Positions 1-8,309 of a stretch of 64,000 nt of DNA are shown here, piece after piece. The stretch comes from G965247265 sp965247265 (GTDB lineage Bacteria > Pseudomonadota > Gammaproteobacteria > UBA4575). The notes beneath the pieces were generated by a model. The model saw nothing but the letters and a program-made list of their open reading frames with translations. It was not told where the DNA came from and ran no database searches. The translations under genes and the position numbers were made by a program. Positions within the stretch are counted from its first letter, which is position 1. Each line of letters begins with the position of its first letter. The stretch spans positions 1,550,001 to 1,614,000 of the forward strand of contig OZ252002.1 in assembly GCA_965247265.1 (NCBI GenBank), given 5' to 3'.

Positions 1-526
1 GATGCACAATACCGGTATCGGGCGGGACAACTTTAAAATTCGAGAATGCATTTTGTCCCCATTTCAAAAAATTGTAGCGTTCTTTGTTACGATTAAATTC
101 AAGTGCGGCGTTTAGGTCAAACGCTTTATCGGAACCAAAATAATCTACTTGCACAGAATGATCAATGACAAGTTCTGCAGGTTGCAAAGGATTAATTTTA
201 TCTGGGTTACCACCAAGCGCTTTCATTGCATCTCGCATTGCAGCCAAATCAACGACTGCAGGTACACCCGTAAAATCTTGCATGAGCACTCGAGCTGGGC
301 GGAATGCAATTTCCTGATGCGGTTCAGCTTTTGCATCCCAATTTAGTAATGCCTCAATATCATTTTCTGTAACAGTGTTGCTATCTTCATAGCGTAGTAA
401 ATTCTCAAGCAGAATTTTTAATGAATAGGGTAAGTGATCAGCTTTTGGTAATTTGCTGACGTCAAATATTTCGTATGAATTGCCGTTCACATCCAAATTG
501 GTTTTAGTGTCAAAGCTATTGCTCAT
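1..526 (-). CDS. acnA: Aconitate hydratase A, N-terminal part (runs off the window)
   Basis: Aconitase interconverts citrate and isocitrate in the cytosolic TCA cycle using a 4Fe-4S cluster. Only about the first 175 residues are in the window. They show the AcnA/IRP-type start: 'LPYSLKILLENLLR' near residue 33, then 'FRPARVLMQDFTGVPAVVDL', 'VIDHSVQVDYFG' and 'FLKWGQNAFSNFKVVPPDTG'. The cluster-binding cysteines lie beyond the left edge. ATG at 526-524 is preceded by a GAGGAG ribosome site a few bases upstream. It follows hflD on the same strand after about 100 bp. In E. coli purB, not acnA, sits after hflD, so this neighbour differs. The reading frame is open to the window edge. Confidence 0.93.
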   Translation of the reverse strand, partial: MSNSFDTKTNLDVNGNSYEIFDVSKLPKADHLPYSLKILLENLLRYEDSNTVTENDIEALLNWDAKAEPHQEIAFRPARVLMQDFTGVPAVVDLAAMRDAMKALGGNPDKINPLQPAELVIDHSVQVDYFGSDKAFDLNAALEFNRNKERYNFLKWGQNAFSNFKVVPPDTGIVH

Positions 527-630
527 GCAGACTCCTCATGCATTTAATTTTGGTTTTCCGCAGCGTGTATTCCACAATTATCTGACAATTAAAAATAAAG
601 AGAAATTGCCTTTAAGTGGTAATTTTGATT

Positions 631-1254
631 CTATAGACCTTGTTCTAATGCAGTTATATTCTTAAGAATTGAACTACGTCCAAGTAGCAAAGCCCAACGT
701 TTTCCTTGTGCTTGCCTCCATAGGAAAATGGCTCGAATACCCGCTAGCAATAATGCACGAATAAGGCTTGCATGTTGATCAACCTTCAAATAAGCGGGAT
801 TGCCTTGCACAATAATTTTTGGACCTAGTGGGCTAATATGCTCGCGATAAAGTCGGCTTAATTCCTGAGAATATACCTCTAATGATTCTTTTATACCGTT
901 ATTTTGCGTCTTAATTCGCTCGATCTCGCCGCCTAGTGAGGACATCGATCTGGGTTTGGTTTGTAATTTGTTTTCCAGATACATTAAGCTAATAGCGTAA
1001 TGTGTACGTTCTATAACATGTTTCTCGTTTCGTTTTTCCAAGGTTTCTTTAAGCGATCTAAATCCAAGGGAGAGATTACTAATTGATCCGTAGGCATCGA
1101 CATAATTTTCAGTATCAATTTTTAAAATACTTTCTATTGTAGGTAGCAGACACGAATGTGTGTCATCGCCGTGCCAAGCAATATCCTGTACCAGTGCCAA
1201 CGACTGGTATAAGCCGGCTAGTGCAATGGTTTGGTTTGTAGTAATAGTAAACAT
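631..1254 (-). CDS. hflD: HflD, high-frequency-lysogenization protein homologue
   Basis: 207 residues, the usual length of the HflD (YcfC) family, an all-helical peripheral inner-membrane protein. In E. coli it sequesters phage lambda CII; its housekeeping role is not well known. Recognisable blocks are 'ALAGLYQSLALVQDIAW' at the N-terminus, a central 'SLGGEIERI' and 'VQGNPAYLKVDQHASLIRAL' followed by 'AGIRAIFLWRQ' near the C-terminus. The gene lies 7 bp after the mnmA stop and is very likely co-transcribed with nudJ and mnmA, the same order as in E. coli. It is restricted largely to Gammaproteobacteria, which supports the taxonomic reading. Confidence 0.95.
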   Translation of the reverse strand: MFTITTNQTIALAGLYQSLALVQDIAWHGDDTHSCLLPTIESILKIDTENYVDAYGSISNLSLGFRSLKETLEKRNEKHVIERTHYAISLMYLENKLQTKPRSMSSLGGEIERIKTQNNGIKESLEVYSQELSRLYREHISPLGPKIIVQGNPAYLKVDQHASLIRALLLAGIRAIFLWRQAQGKRWALLLGRSSILKNITALEQGL

Positions 1255-1261
1255 CTAACAA

Positions 1262-2347
1262 TTAAGTTTGGCGCTCGGTGATGATACCACCACCTAAGCA
1301 AGTGTCATGCTGATAAAACACAATACTTTGTCCGGGTGTGACGGCCCACTGTGGTGAATCGAAGGTAACTAATAGTGATCTTTTAGTTACATTGTGAATC
1401 CGACAAGGGTTTTCCTGCTGACGATAGCGAATTTTTGCATTAATGTTTTCAATATTTGGTGGGGGATGGCTTGCAATCCAGTGTACGTCATGAGTTATAA
1501 TTTTAGAATGGAACAGTGCTTCGCTATCATGACCTTGTACGACATATAAATTATTAGTAGCAATGTCTTTGTCTGCTACGTACCAGGGATCTTCAGGCAA
1601 ACTTTTTTTCCCACCTATACCGAGCCCTTGTCGCTGACCAATTGTATAAAACATGACACCCTCATGCTTGCCTATGTATTCATTCGATAATGAGAAAATA
1701 TCGCCTGGAATAGATGGGATATATGTTTGTAAAAAATCTTTAAACTTTCGTTCACCAATGAAACAAATTCCAGTGCTATCTTTTTTATCATGAACGTCAA
1801 AATTATTTTCTTTTGCTAACAATCGAACTTCGGACTTGTCTATTTCTCCTAATGGAAAGAGCACTTTTTCAAGTTGACTAGTATTTAGTGTATGTAAAAA
1901 ATAGGTTTGATCTTTATCGGTGTCACGACTTTTCTTTAGTTGAACAGATGACCCAGCAATATCGCAGCGAGCATAGTGACCTGTCGCGATGTATTCAGCA
2001 TTTAAGTCCAATGCGTAATCAAGAAAAGCGCGGAATTTAATTTCTTTATTGCAAATAATATCTGGATTAGGTGTTCGTCCTGCTTTGTATTCATTGAGAA
2101 AGTGTTGAAATACATTATCCCAATATTCACTGGAAAAATTTACGGTATGTAAAGTAACATTTAGCTGGTCACATATAGATTGCGCATCAGCTAAATCAAC
2201 GGCTGCAGCGCAGTATTCTTCATCGTCATCTTCTTCCCAATTTTTCATAAACAAGCCTTCAACGTGAAAACCTTGTTTACACAACAAATACGCAGCAACA
2301 GATGAGTCTACACCGCCAGACATCCCTACAATGACTTTAGAAGGCAT
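1262..2347 (-). CDS. mnmA: tRNA-specific 2-thiouridylase MnmA
   Basis: Cytosolic enzyme that adenylates U34 of tRNA Glu, Gln and Lys and installs sulfur supplied by the Tus relay, giving 2-thiouridine. 361 residues, the family length. The ATP-binding PP-loop is 'GMSGGVDSSVAAYLL' at residues 8-22. The two catalytic cysteines are C99 (in 'IICNKEIKF') and C195 (in 'STGICFIGERKF'). The acidic stretch 'NWEEDDDEEYC' matches the family. It sits between nudJ (27 bp upstream) and hflD (7 bp downstream) as one operon. ATG at 2347 is the natural start since the protein begins just before the PP-loop. Confidence 0.97.
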   Translation of the reverse strand: MPSKVIVGMSGGVDSSVAAYLLCKQGFHVEGLFMKNWEEDDDEEYCAAAVDLADAQSICDQLNVTLHTVNFSSEYWDNVFQHFLNEYKAGRTPNPDIICNKEIKFRAFLDYALDLNAEYIATGHYARCDIAGSSVQLKKSRDTDKDQTYFLHTLNTSQLEKVLFPLGEIDKSEVRLLAKENNFDVHDKKDSTGICFIGERKFKDFLQTYIPSIPGDIFSLSNEYIGKHEGVMFYTIGQRQGLGIGGKKSLPEDPWYVADKDIATNNLYVVQGHDSEALFHSKIITHDVHWIASHPPPNIENINAKIRYRQQENPCRIHNVTKRSLLVTFDSPQWAVTPGQSIVFYQHDTCLGGGIITERQT

Positions 2348-2374
2348 ATTCGAATATAATAATATTTTGCCTAG

Positions 2375-2833
2375 TTACCAATGCTGTTGAATATCACGAA
2401 TCAGACTTAGGTCAAAGCGTTTACCATCTAGGTAATCTTGCAGGCTGTGTATGACCATTGTGCTACGTATTTTATTTTCTGGAAGTGCAAGAATTTCTTC
2501 AGCACTATGCCAGCTCGCATTGATAATGCCATCATCTAAATTACTGCATGTTTGTTTGTTACCTGTTTGTCCACAAAAAGTAAATCTAAGAAATGTTTTA
2601 TCTTTGTGAGGGTGTTGCCAGCGATAAATTCCAATGAGGGCGGAAGGAAAAAATTCCCATCCTGTTTCTTCAAGTGTTTCTCGACGAGCAGCTTCTTGCA
2701 GTGACTCGCCGCATTCCCAGTGGCCAGCTGGCTGATTAAACACTACGTGTCCATCAGCCAATTCTTCGACTAATAAAAATTTCCCCTCACGCTCAACAAC
2801 AGCCGCGACGGTAATATAAGGTTGCCAAGTCAT
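2375..2833 (-). CDS. nudJ: Nudix phosphohydrolase NudJ
   Basis: 152 residues with a complete Nudix box starting 'GHWECGESLQEAARRETLEE' and ending TGW (pattern G-x5-E-x7-RE-U-x-EE-x-G-U) around residues 37-59. In E. coli NudJ hydrolyses nucleoside tri- and diphosphates and hydroxymethylpyrimidine pyrophosphate. The box supplies the Mg-binding glutamates. 'PYITVAAVVEREGKFLLVEE' at the N-terminus is typical of this subgroup. It is the first gene of the nudJ-mnmA-hflD operon and diverges from clpS. Family assignment is certain; the exact substrate is inferred from gene order. Confidence 0.93.
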   Translation of the reverse strand: MTWQPYITVAAVVEREGKFLLVEELADGHVVFNQPAGHWECGESLQEAARRETLEETGWEFFPSALIGIYRWQHPHKDKTFLRFTFCGQTGNKQTCSNLDDGIINASWHSAEEILALPENKIRSTMVIHSLQDYLDGKRFDLSLIRDIQQHW

Positions 2834-3127
2834 AAGGAATTATGGGGGTGAAGAAAATTAGGGTTTAATGTGAATATGTAAAATTTGTTAACCAATAACT
2901 GCTTTATCTATGAAAAATAACCGTGTAAAATTAGTAATAACAACAACTTATAAGTTTAATTTCATTTTATTGTACAGAAAGTACTTGAAACTTACTTAGT
3001 TCGCTACAATCTTACTGTATATAAGCCCATAACATTTGAGTAGGGAAAATAGTGCATTTTGGATATTGTCGCTAGGCTAATAAATAGTGCTGTATATAAT
3101 AGTTGAAAGCAGTCTTAAGCATCGAGT
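2834..3127. promoter_or_regulatory. Divergent nudJ/clpS intergenic region
   Basis: 294 bp between the start codons of nudJ (minus) and clpS (plus). No convincing coding frame is seen. A perfect TATAAT -10 hexamer lies at 3095-3100, 27 bp before the clpS ATG, but no good -35 hexamer stands 17 bp upstream of it. The region is very AT-rich and should carry promoters for both operons. Confidence 0.4.
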
Positions 3128-3448
3128 ATGTCTGATAACGAAAAAATTAGCCACGAGGAAGACCTAGCCGTACAAGAGGCTAAACCCAAGACTAAAAAGC
3201 CTCCTGTATATAAGGTAGTCTTATTAAACGATGATTACACACCGATGGAGTTTGTAGTACATGTTTTGGAAAACTTTTTTAAATTGAGCCGAGAAAAAGC
3301 AACACGCATCATGCTGCATGTGCACACACGTGGTAAAGGAGTGTGTGGGGTTTTCACACGCGATGTGGCGGAAACAAAAGTTGCTCAAGTCAATGACTAT
3401 TCTCGCATGAACAATCACCCACTGCTATGTGCTATGGAAGAGGCATAA
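3128..3448 (+). CDS. clpS: ClpS, ClpAP protease adaptor (N-end rule)
   Basis: 106 residues. ClpS binds proteins with destabilising N-terminal residues and hands them to ClpAP for degradation. The core is clear: 'PPVYKVVLLNDDYTPMEFVV' (residues about 25-44, with the N-D-D substrate-pocket motif), 'ATRIMLHVHTRGKGVCGVFT' with the conserved 'MLHVHTRGKG' segment, and 'DVAETKVAQVNDYSRMNNHP'. The flexible acidic N-terminal tail that enters ClpA is present. Its stop lies 4 bp before the clpA ATG, so the two are translated from one message. Confidence 0.97.
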   Translation: MSDNEKISHEEDLAVQEAKPKTKKPPVYKVVLLNDDYTPMEFVVHVLENFFKLSREKATRIMLHVHTRGKGVCGVFTRDVAETKVAQVNDYSRMNNHPLLCAMEEA

Positions 3449-3452
3449 CGAA

Positions 3453-5714
3453 ATGTTAAACAAAGAGCTGGAATTCACATTAAATCTCGCTTTTAAAGAA
3501 GCACGCGAGAAGCGCCATGAATTTATGACAGTTGAACATTTGCTGCTTGCGTTAACACAAAACTCATCCGCAGCCGATGTTTTGCGTTCATGTGGTACTG
3601 ACTTGCCAAAGTTAGTTAAAAAGCTAACAGAGTTTATACGTGATAACACACCTATACTTCCTGAAGGCGATGATCGTGATACTCAACCTACACTAGGTTT
3701 TCAGCGTGTTCTTCAACGTGCTGTTTTTCATGTGCAGTCGTCTGGAAGAAAAGAAGTTGAAGTAACCGGTGCAAATGTGTTGGTCGCTATTTTTGGAGAA
3801 CAGGAATCTCACGCGGTTTATTTACTTGGCCAGCATGATGTTGCACGTCTTGATGTTGTTAATTACATTGCACATGGAATTTCAAAAGTTTCACATGATG
3901 CTGAAAGTGAACTTACTTCTGATATCGAAGCAGAAGTGAATGGCGATAAACCTGCACCTAAACCACTGGAACGTTATGCATCAAATTTAAATAAGTTGGC
4001 CTCTGAGGGGAAAATTGATCCTTTAATAGGCCGCGAAAATGAAGTTGAACGCACCATTCAAATATTATGCAGGCGAAGAAAGAATAATCCACTTCTCGTT
4101 GGTGAGGCAGGGGTAGGGAAAACGGCTATTGCAGAAGGACTGGCTAAAAAAATTGTCGATGATGAAGTGCCTGAAATTTTAAAAGATTGCACTATCTATG
4201 CCCTTGATCTAGGCGGATTAGTTGCAGGCACCAAGTACCGTGGTGATTTTGAAAAACGTCTAAAGGGTATTTTGAATCAGTTAAAAGAAGAGAAGGGAGC
4301 TATTTTATTTATAGATGAAATTCATACCGTTATCGGTGCAGGTTCTGCATCAGGTGGTGTGATGGACGCGTCAAATTTAATTAAACCCATGCTTAGTACA
4401 GGCGAGCTAAAATGTATTGGTTCTACTACCTATCAAGAATTTCGTGGAGTTTTTGAAAAAGATCGCGCTTTAGCACGACGTTTTCAAAATATTGATATCG
4501 AAGAGCCAAGTGTTGAGGAAACATATCAAATATTAAAAGGACTGCGCAGCCGTTTTGAATCTCATCATGATGTGCGTTACACAGAAAAGGCGCTCAAAGC
4601 AGCAGCCGAGCTTGCCTCCAAATATATAAATGATCGCTATTTGCCTGATAAAGCAATTGATATTATCGATGAAGCTGGGGCAAATATGAATCTTAAACCG
4701 AAATCTGCTCGTAAAAAAACTATTACGGTAAAATTAATAGAAGCCGTGGTTTCGAAGATTGCTCGCATACCTCCTAAGCATATATCGTCAAATGATACAC
4801 AAGTGCTTAAGAATTTAGAGCGCAATCTTAAACTAGTTGTGTTTGGTCAAGATAAGGCAATAAAAACGCTTTCAACAGCAATTAAGATGACGCGTTCTGG
4901 TATAGGCAATGAAGATAAGCCTATTGGCTCGTTCTTGTTTGCCGGGCCAACTGGTGTAGGTAAGACTGAAGTCACGCGACAGTTGTCCATGATTTTAGGA
5001 ATAGAGTTGTTACGATTTGACATGTCTGAGTACATGGAACGCCACACCGTTTCACGCTTAATTGGCGCACCTCCAGGTTATGTTGGTTTTGACCAAGGAG
5101 GCTTACTTACAGATGCAGTGTTAAAGGCGCCTCATTGTGTTTTATTACTGGATGAAATTGAGAAAGCACACCCAGATGTTTTCAATTTACTTTTGCAAGT
5201 CATGGATCATGGCGTGCTGACAGACACGAATGGCAGGAAGGTAGATTTTCGAAATGTAATTGTGGTGATGACGACCAATGCTGGGGCCCAAGAAATGAAT
5301 CGAAGTAGTGTTGGTTTTACTACACAAGATCATCAATCTGATGGCACTGAAATCATAAAGCGAACGTTTACACCTGAGTTTAGAAATCGCCTTGATGCAA
5401 TAATTCAGTTTGAGTCACTGGATCATGAGACTGTAATGTATGTCGTTGATAAATTTATCGCACAACTCGAGGCGCAACTCGAATCAAAGAAGATTGAGAT
5501 ACTTGTTGAGACTTCAGCAAAAGTATGGATTGCAGATCGTGGCTATGATATTAAAATGGGTGCGCGACCTATGGAGCGTGTCATCCAAGAACACATTAAA
5601 AAGTCGCTTGCAGAAGAGATATTATTTGGTTGTTTGGAAAACGGAGGGAAAGTTGTTGTGCGTGCGAGTGAGAACGAATTAGAAATTGAATATCTTGAAG
5701 AGGTCATCAATTAA
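3453..5714 (+). CDS. clpA: ATP-dependent Clp protease ATP-binding subunit ClpA
   Basis: 753 residues from the ATG at 3453. AAA+ unfoldase that feeds substrates to ClpP, with ClpS as adaptor. N-domain 'LNLAFKEAREKRHEFMTVEH' starts at residue 6; first AAA module has Walker A 'GEAGVGKTA' and Walker B 'ILFIDEIHT'; second has 'GPTGVGKTE' and 'VLLLDEIEKAHPD'; 'GAPPGYVGFDQGG' is the pore-loop region and 'MGARPM' is the sensor-2 motif. A longer frame opens at a GTG at 3429 inside clpS, but ClpA proteins begin MLN as here, so the ATG four bases after the clpS stop is chosen. clpP is not in the window. Confidence 0.97.
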   Translation: MLNKELEFTLNLAFKEAREKRHEFMTVEHLLLALTQNSSAADVLRSCGTDLPKLVKKLTEFIRDNTPILPEGDDRDTQPTLGFQRVLQRAVFHVQSSGRKEVEVTGANVLVAIFGEQESHAVYLLGQHDVARLDVVNYIAHGISKVSHDAESELTSDIEAEVNGDKPAPKPLERYASNLNKLASEGKIDPLIGRENEVERTIQILCRRRKNNPLLVGEAGVGKTAIAEGLAKKIVDDEVPEILKDCTIYALDLGGLVAGTKYRGDFEKRLKGILNQLKEEKGAILFIDEIHTVIGAGSASGGVMDASNLIKPMLSTGELKCIGSTTYQEFRGVFEKDRALARRFQNIDIEEPSVEETYQILKGLRSRFESHHDVRYTEKALKAAAELASKYINDRYLPDKAIDIIDEAGANMNLKPKSARKKTITVKLIEAVVSKIARIPPKHISSNDTQVLKNLERNLKLVVFGQDKAIKTLSTAIKMTRSGIGNEDKPIGSFLFAGPTGVGKTEVTRQLSMILGIELLRFDMSEYMERHTVSRLIGAPPGYVGFDQGGLLTDAVLKAPHCVLLLDEIEKAHPDVFNLLLQVMDHGVLTDTNGRKVDFRNVIVVMTTNAGAQEMNRSSVGFTTQDHQSDGTEIIKRTFTPEFRNRLDAIIQFESLDHETVMYVVDKFIAQLEAQLESKKIEILVETSAKVWIADRGYDIKMGARPMERVIQEHIKKSLAEEILFGCLENGGKVVVRASENELEIEYLEEVIN

Positions 5715-5722
5715 GTAAGCAA

Positions 5723-5941
5723 TTATTTTCCGCGGTATGTAATCCTCCCTTTACTCAAATCATATGGGGTCATTTCAACTGTGACCTTATCGCCCGTAAG
5801 AATTTTTATATAATGTTTTCGCATACGCCCTGATATATGCGCAGTGATAACATGCCCATTTTCCAATTCAACACGGAACATCGTGTTAGGCAATGTTTCG
5901 ATTACTGTACCATCCATTTCTATATGATCTTCTTTCGGCAT
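5723..5941 (-). CDS. infA: Translation initiation factor IF-1
   Basis: 72 residues, a single S1-like OB-fold that occupies the ribosomal A site during initiation. Nearly every position is family-typical: 'MDGTVIETLPNTMFRVELEN', 'GHVITAHISGRMRKHYIKIL', 'GDKVTVEMTPYDLSKGRITY'. It converges on clpA with only 8 bp between the two stops, so no separate terminator fits between them. The clpA-infA neighbourhood is conserved in Gammaproteobacteria; the serine tRNA gene found between them in E. coli is not present. Confidence 0.98.
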   Translation of the reverse strand: MPKEDHIEMDGTVIETLPNTMFRVELENGHVITAHISGRMRKHYIKILTGDKVTVEMTPYDLSKGRITYRGK

Positions 5942-6070
5942 ATTTCTCTTTGGTGTTTGAAACGGCGCTCATTATCATTGAACAAAAAAATAAAACAAGG
6001 CATTTGAATAATTAGTACAATGAAGCGCCAAGATTTATCCTTCAGTTGGTAAAAACAGACAAAATTTACT

Positions 6071-7027
6071 ATGAATCTCGCTTATTTATACCCAGGACAG
6101 GGTTCTCAATCGATAGGCATGGTGGCTGAATTAGCATCAAGTTATCCTATCGTTAGACAAATATTTGAGCAAGGCTCAGACATTCTTAAGCAAAATTTAT
6201 GGGATATTGCTAAGAATGGTCCAGAAGAAATGTTGAATCGGACTGCGAATACTCAGCCTTTAATATTGTGCGCCAGTATATCGATAAGCAAAATTTGGGC
6301 TTCGGAAATTGCTGCAAAGTCAATTATGTCAGCAGGGCATAGCTTTGGAGAATATTCCGCCCTTGTTGCAGCAGGGTCTGTAGACTTTGAAACAGCTGTG
6401 GCTATTGCGAAATTTCGAGGGACCATTATGCAAGAAGCCGTACCAGTAGGGCAAGGCGCAATGGCAGCCATACTGGGGCTCGATGATGAGCAGTTATTAC
6501 AAGCATGCGAACAATCTGCGCAAGGGCAGGTAGTGCAACAGGTAAACTTTAATGCACCAGGCCAAACTGTCATTGCAGGCGATGCTGAAGCTGTTAATAG
6601 AGCGGTTGAATCTGCTAAATCTGCGGGTGCGAAACGTGCCGTAATTTTACCTTTGAGTGTTCCTTCTCATAGTTCACTAATGAAACCAGCAGCAGAAAAA
6701 TTACATGAATACCTCAACACTGTAACATTTACGCCTTCACAAATTGAGGTTATTCAGAATGTGGATGTAAATGCTTATGCATCAGATGTGGAGATAAAAG
6801 ATGCGTTATATCGACAATTATTTAATCCTGTACGCTGGGTAGAAACCATTCAAACGTTGATTGAGCAAGGTATTTCTGCATTTGTTGAGCTTGGTCCAGG
6901 TAAAGTGCTTACGGGCTTGTGCAAACGAATTAATCGTAACGTCCCGTGTTATTGTGTGCATGATCTAAAGAGTTTAGAAATAGCAATTGAGAGTATAGAA
7001 AAATTTACTCATGAGGTTGTTGAGTAA
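6071..7027 (+). CDS. fabD: Malonyl-CoA:ACP transacylase FabD
   Basis: 318 residues. Transfers malonyl from CoA to acyl carrier protein, giving the extender for fatty-acid elongation. 'YPGQGSQSIGM' opens the protein; the nucleophile is S91 in 'GHSFGEYSALVAAG' (usually GHSLGEY) and the catalytic histidine is H200 in 'PLSVPSHSSLMKPAA'. 'RQLFNPVRWVE' and 'ELGPGKVLTGLCKRI' complete the fold. First gene of a cluster continuing with fabG one base after its stop. plsX, fabH and rpmF, which usually precede fabD, are absent here; infA lies upstream on the opposite strand. Confidence 0.97.
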   Translation: MNLAYLYPGQGSQSIGMVAELASSYPIVRQIFEQGSDILKQNLWDIAKNGPEEMLNRTANTQPLILCASISISKIWASEIAAKSIMSAGHSFGEYSALVAAGSVDFETAVAIAKFRGTIMQEAVPVGQGAMAAILGLDDEQLLQACEQSAQGQVVQQVNFNAPGQTVIAGDAEAVNRAVESAKSAGAKRAVILPLSVPSHSSLMKPAAEKLHEYLNTVTFTPSQIEVIQNVDVNAYASDVEIKDALYRQLFNPVRWVETIQTLIEQGISAFVELGPGKVLTGLCKRINRNVPCYCVHDLKSLEIAIESIEKFTHEVVE

Positions 7028-7028
7028 T

Positions 7029-7766
7029 ATGAGCGATCATGTTGCATTAATTACAGGGGCAAGTAGAGGCATAGGCAAAGCTATTCTGCACTCACTCGGT
7101 GTACAGGGAATAACAGTTATTGGAACTGCGACAACACAAGGCGGTGCAGATAACATACTTGCTGAATTACAAAATGCTTCAATAACAGGTATGGGTTTAG
7201 TTCTTAATGTAACCCAAGAAAATTCCATCAAACTATTAATTAAGGAAATTAAATCTAAATATTCTTCTCCTAGCATTCTGATAAACAATGCAGGTATTAC
7301 GAAAGATAATTTATTGCTACGTATGAAAGAAGATGAATGGCAAGACGTTATCAATACAAACTTGACCTCAATTTATCGGCTTTCTAAAATATGTTTGCGT
7401 GACATGATGAAGGCTCGACAAGGACGAATTATAAATATTACTTCGGTTGTTGCTTTGTCAGGAAATGCGGGTCAAGCAAACTACGCAGCTGCGAAATCGG
7501 GGGTTATTGGATTTACAAAATCTCTTGCGCAGGAGGTTGCCTCTAGAAATATAACTGTAAATGCAATTGCACCAGGTTTTATAGAAACCGATATGACAAA
7601 TGAATTGTCAGCTGAGCAACAAGCAGCTTTGCTGAATCAAATACCAATTGGTCGCATGGGCAGCCCTGAAGATATTGCAAATGCGATAAGCTTTTTGGTG
7701 TCGGATGGCGCAAGCTATATCACTGGCCAAACTATAAATGTAAATGGCGGACTCTATATGGTTTAG
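7029..7766 (+). CDS. fabG: 3-oxoacyl-ACP reductase FabG
   Basis: 245 residues from the ATG at 7029, one base after the fabD stop. NADPH-dependent reduction of 3-oxoacyl-ACP, step two of each elongation cycle. Short-chain dehydrogenase features: 'LITGASRGIG' cofactor loop at residues 7-16, 'INNAG' at 85-89, catalytic S139, Y152 and K156 ('NYAAAKSG'), and 'PGFIETDMT'. An upstream ATG at 7011 inside fabD would add six residues not found in the family; the start at 7029 has GAGG at 7013-7016. Confidence 0.97.
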   Translation: MSDHVALITGASRGIGKAILHSLGVQGITVIGTATTQGGADNILAELQNASITGMGLVLNVTQENSIKLLIKEIKSKYSSPSILINNAGITKDNLLLRMKEDEWQDVINTNLTSIYRLSKICLRDMMKARQGRIINITSVVALSGNAGQANYAAAKSGVIGFTKSLAQEVASRNITVNAIAPGFIETDMTNELSAEQQAALLNQIPIGRMGSPEDIANAISFLVSDGASYITGQTINVNGGLYMV

Positions 7767-7979
7767 AATATGTTAAAATTACTTTAGTATCTGTTTTAAA
7801 TAGTTTATTCAATTATATGTATTTAAGAATATTTCTGTAATTATATTTAGTTCGTCCTGCAAGCCATCTAGAACTGCTATTCTGGATGCGACAAATGATG
7901 GTAAGACGTCGGCCTTTTCAATACAATAGCGGCCCGATTTGGATCGGTATAAAAAATTCTGCAAAGAGGAAGCAACTTT

Positions 7980-8213
7980 ATGAGTGACATAGATGAGAGA
8001 GTTAAAAAGATAATTGTTGAGCAGCTGGGTGTTAGCGCGGATGAGGTGACTGAAAGTGCTTCATTTGTAGATGATCTAGGTGCAGACTCTTTAGATACCG
8101 TTGAGTTAGTAATGGCGTTAGAAGAGGAATTTGAATGTGAAATTCCAGATGAAGAAGCTGAAAACATTACTACAGTTAAGCAAGCAGTCGATTACGTTAA
8201 TAATCATCTGTAA
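7980..8213 (+). CDS. acpP: Acyl carrier protein
   Basis: 77 residues, strongly acidic. The phosphopantetheine attachment serine is S37 in 'DDLGADSLDTVELVMALEEE'. Carries the growing acyl chain between Fab enzymes. The ribosome site GAGGAAG is strong, as expected for an abundant protein. A 213 bp gap separates it from fabG; just ahead of the gene a small hairpin CCGAT-TTGG-ATCGG occurs at 7934-7947, and the gap probably holds a separate acpP promoter. Confidence 0.98.
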   Translation: MSDIDERVKKIIVEQLGVSADEVTESASFVDDLGADSLDTVELVMALEEEFECEIPDEEAENITTVKQAVDYVNNHL

Positions 8214-8309
8214 ATGCTTATTTTTATGGGTTGTAAGAATAGCAAAGCACTTAGTGAATTTCGTACTATTTGTTCTACGCATTAATAAATCAAGTCTCGA
8301 GTAAATATA

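Noticed and set aside
149..665. Two plus-strand frames at the left edge
   Set aside because: Shadows of acnA, and of the acnA/hflD gap; no protein features.
5942..6070. tRNA-Ser next to infA as in E. coli
   Set aside because: No cloverleaf or TTCGANNC-type arm in this gap.
7934..7947. Regulatory RNA in front of acpP
   Set aside because: Only a 5-bp hairpin; too weak to call.
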